Source: Endomychus coccineus (Eukaryota > Arthropoda > Insecta > Coleoptera > Endomychidae). Taken from it: a DNA stretch of 64,000 nt. The notes below the pieces were generated by a model that had not been told where the DNA came from, ran no database searches, and saw only the letters and a program-made list of their open reading frames with translations. The stretch's first letter is position 1. Every line of letters begins with the position of its first letter. The translations under genes were made by a program, and so were the position numbers. This document shows, one piece after another, positions 50,101 through 59,100 of this stretch. The stretch lies in the NCBI GenBank assembly GCA_958510875.1, contig OY294068.1, positions 195,882,315 through 195,946,314 on the forward strand, written 5' to 3'.

Positions 50101-53100
50101 TGGTCACTTCCAACGGATCGTTGATATGGAGCAGAAACAAAGTTGGTACCAATACATATCCCTGTGGAACACCAGATGGATAGCCATTGTATCCGTCAAC
50201 AACCACATGGAGTGAACCATCTGAGAGAAAACTCGATAGTAAGCGACAACGTTGAGGTGGAAAACCATTTGACGAAAGTTTCCCAAGAAGGCTTTGGTGC
50301 TGAACTCGGTCAAATGCTTTGGAGATATCTAATGCTACAGCTAGCTTCTTCGACAGCAATACAAACTTTATTACTCGAGAGAGAGTTTTGTATGAAGAGG
50401 AATACATTTTTTATGAAAATTCGTATACATAATAGCAAGTCCAACAAATATTACTAGCTCAAAAATTGTAGTACTGGCACCATTAATATTTCCTCGAATA
50501 TATCCAATGATCAAAAAAAACGCCTTTCCGATTGTACAGATTGAACAGTTCTGGGAATTCAAAAAAGGCTTTGGTAGCAGACTCGGTCAAATTGTTTGGA
50601 GACCAAACTAACTCTACGATTCTAAAGCGAATGCCCCGAACCGCAAGTCGATATCTCTTTCCGTCTGAAAGTTACGCAATTCAACGTTGACTATTAAATA
50701 GTCATACTTCCGAAAACTTTGTGTTTTCTATAAAAAAAATATGTTTCTCAACTAATGCGATGATTCTGAAGCGAATGGCACAAACCGCAGGTCGATATCT
50801 CTGTTCGTCTGAAAGTTACGCAATTCAATGGTTGACGATCAAATAGTCATACTTCCGAAAACTTTATTTCCCGTCTTTGGAGTGTTTTTGCATATCCAAT
50901 GCTACAGCTAGAGATTCCCCATGTGTTTCAATAGATTTCTACCATACATGTGTTTCTTCATCACTTTAGAGATCACAGATACTAGTGCAATGGGTCTATA
51001 GTTATTAGGAAGGGTCTTCTTTCCTTTTTTTGCAATTGGTTATACTCTAGCTGTCTTCCAGCTGGAAGGAAACACCAAGTTTTTATGAAAGGGTTAATAA
51101 CCTGAAGAAAACTGGTGTTAATTCAGGCGCCTATTCCTTGAGAACCAAAGGTGGAATTCCGTCGGGCCACATAACCTTTTTGGTATTGAGATCAAGCAGA
51201 ATGCGCCTATTTCTGATGAAAGACAATTTTATGTGGCTATCGATAGCAGCAATCTTTGGAGGGACCTTCCCTTGTGGAACCTCAGTGGAATTTGCTGCAA
51301 AAGGTTGACTTTTTCTTTTGGTTTAGTGGCCAGTGCGCCATCATCTTAGTGTAGGGGATGAACTGTGATCTTATTTATAATTTATAATATAATTATAAAT
51401 TATATGTATTTATATTGACTTCAACAGAAGTTACCCTGAACGTGACTTAACCTTCATAGCTTCATAGGAAATTTAAATGGTTTCACTAACAAATATTAAG
51501 GATCAATCAAAGATCTTGCAGTACTACTGAGTATTTCTGTTTCGGTCTTGTGTTTTATAACCTTGAATTAACATCCCCTTCTACCGGTAAACTTGAGGGG
51601 ATGCCTCTAACCAATTAGAGAGAGCGAGAGCTTGCCAGATCATCCGCAAAGCTGTGAACGAGACAGGAGGTCACTTCCAACAGATCGTTGATATGGGGCA
51701 GAAACAAGGTTAGTGCCAATAGGGATACCTGTGGAACACCAACATTGAAAGCAATTGTCACGAGCGAAACGAAAAATCTAACGGTGTGCATCACTTGAGT
51801 TATTCACTCTCTAAATTATCCATTCTAGAAGAAAAGCATGAAATTCTAGGGGTAGCACTAATTTCAATCTGCACCTGAAAACGTGATTAATTAAATAGAA
51901 AGGCTGGTACCTATTTCTCAAAAGCAGCTCGAATATAAAAAATATGAGGTAACTGATGTGAACGACCTCATTTATCGCATTTTGTTTCGTTACTGATTAA
52001 ATTCCCAATCTTTTTATAACTTTATGTAGTGAATTGAGAGTTCATCCACAACTCCAGCGGGAATAACGTCTTAAATTTATCTTTGTTGCAGGTGAAGCTG
52101 GGCGAAATAAAACACATTTTAAAATCGGCAATTACAACGAAGTCGTCTTATCATTTGCCGTGGTCGAGTGAGGCAACCAAGCGTTTATTCGTTGTGGCCG
52201 TAACGAGCCTGTGTCTCCTGCTGGCAAGACTGCAGATAATGGGTTCGCAATTGCCAGTTTTCACTAGATTTGACAATCCTGCATCTGTTGCGCCAACGCC
52301 TACGAGGCAGTTAACCTACCACTATTTAATTAGTGTCAACTTGTGGCTACTTTTGTTCCCGTGCAACTTATGCTGTGACTGGACCATGGGGACGGTGCCA
52401 TTAGTCGAGTCGTTCCTGGACGTGAGAAATATGGCCACTGTCGCCACTTACACATTTCTTGTTGCTTTACTATTCACCGCGTTCTCGACGGAAAATAAAC
52501 AGCAACGTGTGATAATATTAATGGTAAGCATAATTTCTCATTTGATAAGCATACTTTTCCCTATAGCAAGGAATTATAAATCAAGTAACATTACACAGCT
52601 AATAATATGGTTCGAATAAAATTTAAATTGGCGCCAAATCACTGATTGCGTCTGTGTGTCGAAAGAATAACAAAATAAGGAATTAAGGTGAAGAAAGACT
52701 GAGTTGGAGTCATTATTTATGATAATGAAATCTTGCCTGAATTTAAGAAAGGTCCATCGATATACAACTACCATCCGTATAACATTTTAAGGCTCAATAC
52801 TCAACTTAATTATAGGCAAGCCTTTAAACAAAAGAAGTAAGATATTATCTTTAAATCCATTCATTGATAATAACAAGTTAATAAGAGTTGGTGGCAGAAT
52901 TACAAATTCTAGGGGACAATATGATAAAGTCCATCCAGTTTTATTGCCTCATAAACATAAATTGACTGAAATAATATTGAAAGAGAGACATACAAATTTA
53001 TTGCATTGTGGCGCTCAAGCACTATTATATAATATTAGAGAAAATTATTGGCCTATTTCAGGACGCAAATTAACCAAAGACATTGTGAAAAAATGTATCA

Positions 53101-56100
53101 CTTGTTTCAAAAGTAATCCTAGAGGAATAGATTACCTCATGGGAAATTTACCTGAATTTAGAGTCAATCCGTCATTACCATTTTTAAACGTTGGAATAGA
53201 TTATGGAGGTCCATTTTCACTGAAAGAACGTAAAGGTCGTGGAGCGAAATTCATGAAGGGATATCTGTGTTTATTCATTTGTATGTCCACTAAGGCAGTG
53301 CACTTAGAGGCTGTTTCAAATTTGACCACTGAATCATTTATTGCAACATTAAAACGTTTTATCGCCCGACGCGGTAAACCAAACAATATATTTTCTGATA
53401 ATGGTTCAAATTTTGTTGGAGCCAATAATGAAATTAAACAACTTTATAAGTTTGTTGAATCAATGTCTGAGGTAATAAGTAATTTTTTAATCAACGATAA
53501 TATTAAATGGCATTTTATACCCGCGAGATCTGCCACGTTCGGAGGTCTATGGGAGGCAGGCATAAAAAGTAGTAAATATCATTTGAAAAGAATTATGGGT
53601 AATGCATCATTAACATTTGAGGAATTTTCGACGGCACTAGCTCAGATTGAGGCCGTTCTAAATTCAAGACCCCTATCCCCCCTATCCTCTGATCCTGAAG
53701 ACGTCACAGCTTTGACACCTGGACATTTTTTAATTGGAAGATCGTTGGTTGCTATCCCAGAACATGATTTAAGCGAAATATCAGAAAATCGACTCAACCG
53801 TTATCAAAAATTGCAAAGGATGTATCAACATTTTTGGGCCCGTTGGCAAAAAGAATACATTTCTGAATTACAGTCCAGGACCAAGTGGAAGCAGAATTTT
53901 TCACAATTTCTCAAAGTGGGAACCTTAGTATTATTAAAGGAAGACAACATTCCGGTGCTGAATTGGCAGCTAGGCAGAATAATAGAGCTGCATCCAGGTG
54001 CTGACGACATTACAAGAGTCATAAGTGTCAAAGTGAAAAATCGTGTAGTGAAAAGAGCAGTGTCGCGAGTCTGTGCACTACCGATTGATGATTGACCAGA
54101 TTGTTAAACTATCATCAAATTCAATGTTTGAGCAATTCTCAATGTTACCATATTTTGTTTTATATTGTATTTACTTTTTTTTTTGAAAGGCAATACTTTC
54201 AAGGCGACCGGTATGTAAAATCATAAATGATACGGCACTGTATTGCGTCTTCGAATGTTTTATTATTATTGTAATTGATTTGACTTTTAGAGAGACGAAT
54301 TGTCAATTAAAATCAATTCACACGATTTTGTATACAATTATAAAATCAGATAATAAATATATTAATTTCATACAGTCCACTTAATTATATCAAAACAGAA
54401 AAAATCACTAATTTGGCTTAAAATACACATACTTCCTTTTTCAATAACAGCTCTGTTATCTTCAGCTGTCGTTTTTTGTCTTTTCCTAACAGATTCTTCA
54501 TTATTGCGTTCTTGATTGTCATTGTCAGTAGAATTTCTAATTCGAATAATTTGCTGTTGGAATTTTTCAATTTGCCTTTTGCAGTTGAGCACTGTCAATC
54601 CCGCGCATTTGAGTCTGATTGAATAATATTTCAACATGTGGCATGATGAAACGAAATATTTTCAACCAGTAGAGAATTACCAGGCAATACAAATGTTTCA
54701 ATAAACCACTTGCTTTACTAATAGTAACTGAATCCATCCCATCTTCGTCAATAATTTTGTCTAAACATTCTTTGAAAGAATCCACTGGTGTTCAAATTAT
54801 ATGTTCACAGTCCGACTTTTGAAAATCCAGCGTGTAGGAACAATGCGTGGTAATCTACGTTTGACTGTTTCATCAAGGATTACCTTTCGTTTTGGCCATC
54901 AAGAAAAAAGCTTGAAATAGACTGTAAATTTGCAAAGAAAGTTTTTACTTTTTTATTGCACTGTGCCGCTCGTTCAATAATTAATAATAACAATAATCAA
55001 TATAATGTTCATGTGGAAATGTTCTTTTGATAATAACTTGGGCACCATTTGTCTTACCATCATGGACGCCCCATCGTAACTTTGAGCGATTAGTTTATTG
55101 TTATCAGACCCAGTAGGATAATTTTAAATAGTTTGCAATTCATTCAACAATGTTTTTGGTAACACATCAGCATTATGTCCACCCGGCTAAAAAAATTACC
55201 AAAACCGTTCAACAATGTGTCCATTAAACACAGTCTGTAGTTTTATAGGCCTCCACAGCAATGAAATTTGCAGATGTAATTTCTTTTAGTATTTTCTGCT
55301 TGTAAATTTGCAACATTGCATCTAGCAATTAGTTCTGAATAGTTTTTGAGACACCTTTAAACACTTGTGAACCCGAACTTTTCATATGTATTGCAAACAC
55401 ACAGCGTCTAATTCAACTGCAAATTTGATTAAGCCTGCATAAATATCTGAATTCTTCGACGTCAATGTCTCATCATGGCCTCGTAACGCCAATTCAAACG
55501 CAATGCAAAATTGTATACATATAATTAACGGGCGCAAAATATGGCGATGTTCTTCCACAACTTCGTTCTACTTAATTTATTGTCGTAAATATGCAGTGTC
55601 TAACTGTTCACGTATGTCCACTTTGCCTAGAACCCTAAAATCCATGTATGCATTCATGTGAGAAACGGAATCTTCGTGCGACCAATGGTTGCACTTTAGA
55701 AATGGTAGAATTCAGTTTGCAATTCATATGTTTATATATACATTTTCACCCAATCCCTCATTAAGTGTGCTATTATTGCAGAGTATGGCACTGATGGTAC
55801 TCCCATTTATACCAGCCTCGAACTTGTTCTTCCCTGTGGGATTTGTGATAGCCGAAAGAGTTCTTTATATGCCATCTATGGGATTCTGCATGTTGGTAGC
55901 CTACGGATGGAACGTTTTGGCCGAAAAATATTCGAGAAAAATGTCCTGGCTTCTACTGTCCATTCTATTGGTAACGCACGGTATGAAAACTTACCATAGA
56001 AACTGGGACTGGGAAGACGAATACACGATCTTCATGTCAGGTTTGCGAGTCAACCAGCGAAACGCCAAACTCTTCAACAACGTCGGACACGCTTTGGAGA

Positions 56101-59100
56101 GTCAAGGACAATACCAAGAGGCGCTGAACTTCTTCAAAACGGCTGTGAGCGTGCAAGAAGACGACGTAGGAGCTCACATCAACGTAGGAAGAACTTATAA
56201 TCATTTGAAGATGTTTAAGGAAGCAGAAGATGCTTATCTAAAAGCTAAATCGCTTCTACCCAAAGCCAAACCAGGTGAATCGTACCAGGCCAGGATAGCG
56301 CCGAACCACTTGAACGTGTTCTTGAATCTGGCCAATTTGATTTCGAAGAATTCGACGCGACTCGAGGAGGCCGATATGCTTTACAGACAGGCAATTAGTA
56401 TGAGAGCGGATTACACGCAGGCGTATATTAATCGCGGAGATATTTTAATTAAGTTGAATCGAACGAAGGAAGCCCAAGAAGTTTATGAAAGGGCTCTACT
56501 CTACGACAGTAATAATCCAGACATATATTACAACGTGAGTATAAAAATAGCTATTTTAGTAGAATATTTATAATTGGTAAGTTTGAAACAACCCCCCTGG
56601 TTTACAAATGACTAGCGTTTATCAGCTATTTTTCAATGAGGTAGCTTGAGGAGATGTTACTTAGTTAATCACTATTCCATGTTGATCATGTATTTTATAG
56701 AAATATAACATTCTAATAGGGAAGTTTTGCAACTTGATTGTCCTCTATCGCATCTAGGGACAGTAAAGGACGATTGTTTTTTCAAAGGTACGAGGCAGCT
56801 AAATTTCAAATTCGAATAACTTTGTCGAGACGACAAAATATCTGGGAGTCATCCTGGATAAAAAACTACCCTGGCAAAAGCAACTGGAGACTAGATGCCG
56901 AAAAACTCTGATAACCTTTTGGCAGTTCAAGAGGGCAATTGGCTTGACGTGGGGCTTGGGGTCTAAGCAGCTGATGTGGATCTACTTAACTGCTATCATC
57001 CCAAGACTCAGTCACGCGGTTCTCGTATGGTGGAAAATCCGAACTGGTTAAGGCCCAGAAACTCCCGGACAGGATACATGAGGTCTTCCTCAGAGGCATT
57101 ACATCCACGACGACGAGTACACCGACTGCAGCATTGAGGGCCTTGCTGGGAGTGTCACCTCTAGCACTGTTGATGAGGAATCTCGCAATGATGGCGGTCT
57201 AAAGGCTTATCTGCCAAAAAAAAAATGGAGGGCAGTCTGAAAGACTATGACTAGATCAGCAGGATAGAATCAAGGCCCTGTGGTTCGGGGAGCAGAATTT
57301 CAGGGTTCTCATTTCGTCGAGAGAGGAATGGAAAAATGGCCGTACGCCAAAGCACGGCACCATTTGGTGTACGGATGGATCTAGAACATACACAAGAGCC
57401 AAAGCAGGCTTTTGCGGTCCTAGATTAATGGGACTGTGACCTCGAGGCTTCTCAGGGATATCAAGGAGATCCTTATCCGGCTAGCCGTTGGCAACAAGCG
57501 CAACCTGACCTGGATCCCGGCTCACTGAGGTTGGAAAGGAAATGGGAGAGTGTACCATGGTCAGTTTATACTATTCCTAAGACTCCCTTAGTGGTATTCA
57601 CATTTCACATTTACATTACATTTAAAGTTTAGATATTCATATTTATTGTTCAACAAATGATCATTGAAGTTATTGAAAATAAGATCTCTTTCAGTTGGGT
57701 GTTGTATTCTTGGAGCAAGGCAAAGCGTCACAAGCCCTGGCCTATTTGGACAAAGCCCTTGAATTCGATCCGGAACACGAGCAGGCGTTGCTCAACTCCG
57801 CCATACTGCTACAAGAATTTGGTCGCCCCGAATTCCGTAAGACAGCCGGAGAACGTTTGTTGAAACTCCTGGCCAAGGATGGCGAAAACGAACGCGTCCA
57901 TTTCAATTTGGGCATGCTGGCGATGGACGAAAAAAACATCGAGGAAGCGGAGCATTGGTTCAGAAGGGCTGTGCATCTGAAAGCCGACTTTCGTAGTGCT
58001 TTGTTTAATCTAGCCCTGTTAATGGCAGACGATCAAAGGCCGCTCGAAGCGGCTCCTTTTCTAAATCAACTTGTCAAGCATCATCCCGATCACGTTAAAG
58101 GACTCATTCTGTTGGGAGATATTTACATCAACAACATTAAGGATTTGGATGCAGCGGAAAATGTAAGCGAGAATAAACACTTTACCACTTTTCGTTTTAT
58201 ATTCCGTATTTAATTAAAGTTCATGGGAGACGTTGCTGAGTATCGCAAAGATTAAAACCCATTCAAAAACATGAAATGTTTGTCGTCTCATGTAGACTTT
58301 ACGGGTGATGTAGAGGATGAAATGATTTCTTCTTGAACCATTTCTTGCTATTAAGATTCTTTAGTATTACTAATTAAGAAAAGAATGGATGAATATGATT
58401 GATAAAATGCGCCTGCATATGTATATAGTAGGGTATTGAAGTTTTCATTGGATTTTAATACACAAGTCGTCTGCAGGCGTATTTTACTGATTCATAGTCT
58501 ACCATCCTTTATTAAATTACGTGGCAACAATATAACTTAACAAATTAATTATTGAATGTCAAAACAAAGATCAATTTTATTCCTAATAGTACTAAAGAAT
58601 CTTAGTACCAAGAATAACTGCGAAATATGATAAAAATGTTCTCAGCACACTGTAAGCGCGTCAAATCTATTATCTTCAAGCTGACATTCTATCAAACGTC
58701 TTTGATCACATTGACAGTTGCATAACATATCCATCCATTCATTATTTTAGTACCACAAATAACAAGCTCAGGCAATGAGCCGGGATTTCAGCTATAATAA
58801 AAAAAAGACATGTAGGTCAGAATAGAAAAAATTTTTTGTGGGATTCGATTCGTGGGGTTATCAGGATCATTCATAACACATAAAACCTCACCGATCACCG
58901 CCCCCAAAATTCTGGCCCCCTAAAAGGTAATTTCAAATTTGAAATGCACCAAGGGGGGTTTTTGTGTTGCTGATCACGATTTTGACGTCAGATTTACTTG
59001 AAATCATTTCTGGGAGTGGAAAATCGATTAAATTGGCCATTTTTGCACCCTTATAGATTATTTTGGCAATATATATTATTTTTGGATTTTAAATCGAAAC

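Larger units (their letters stand above)
49448..52091 (+). other. TMTC3 intron 5, 2.6 kb
   Basis: Mostly LINE RT pieces on the - strand (50030-51350, 51640-51770). 49448-50029 has no element. Confidence 0.8.
52524..55781 (+). other. TMTC3 intron 6, 3.3 kb
   Basis: Almost filled by a BEL/Pao 3' fragment and a hAT-type relic, listed separately. Confidence 0.85.
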
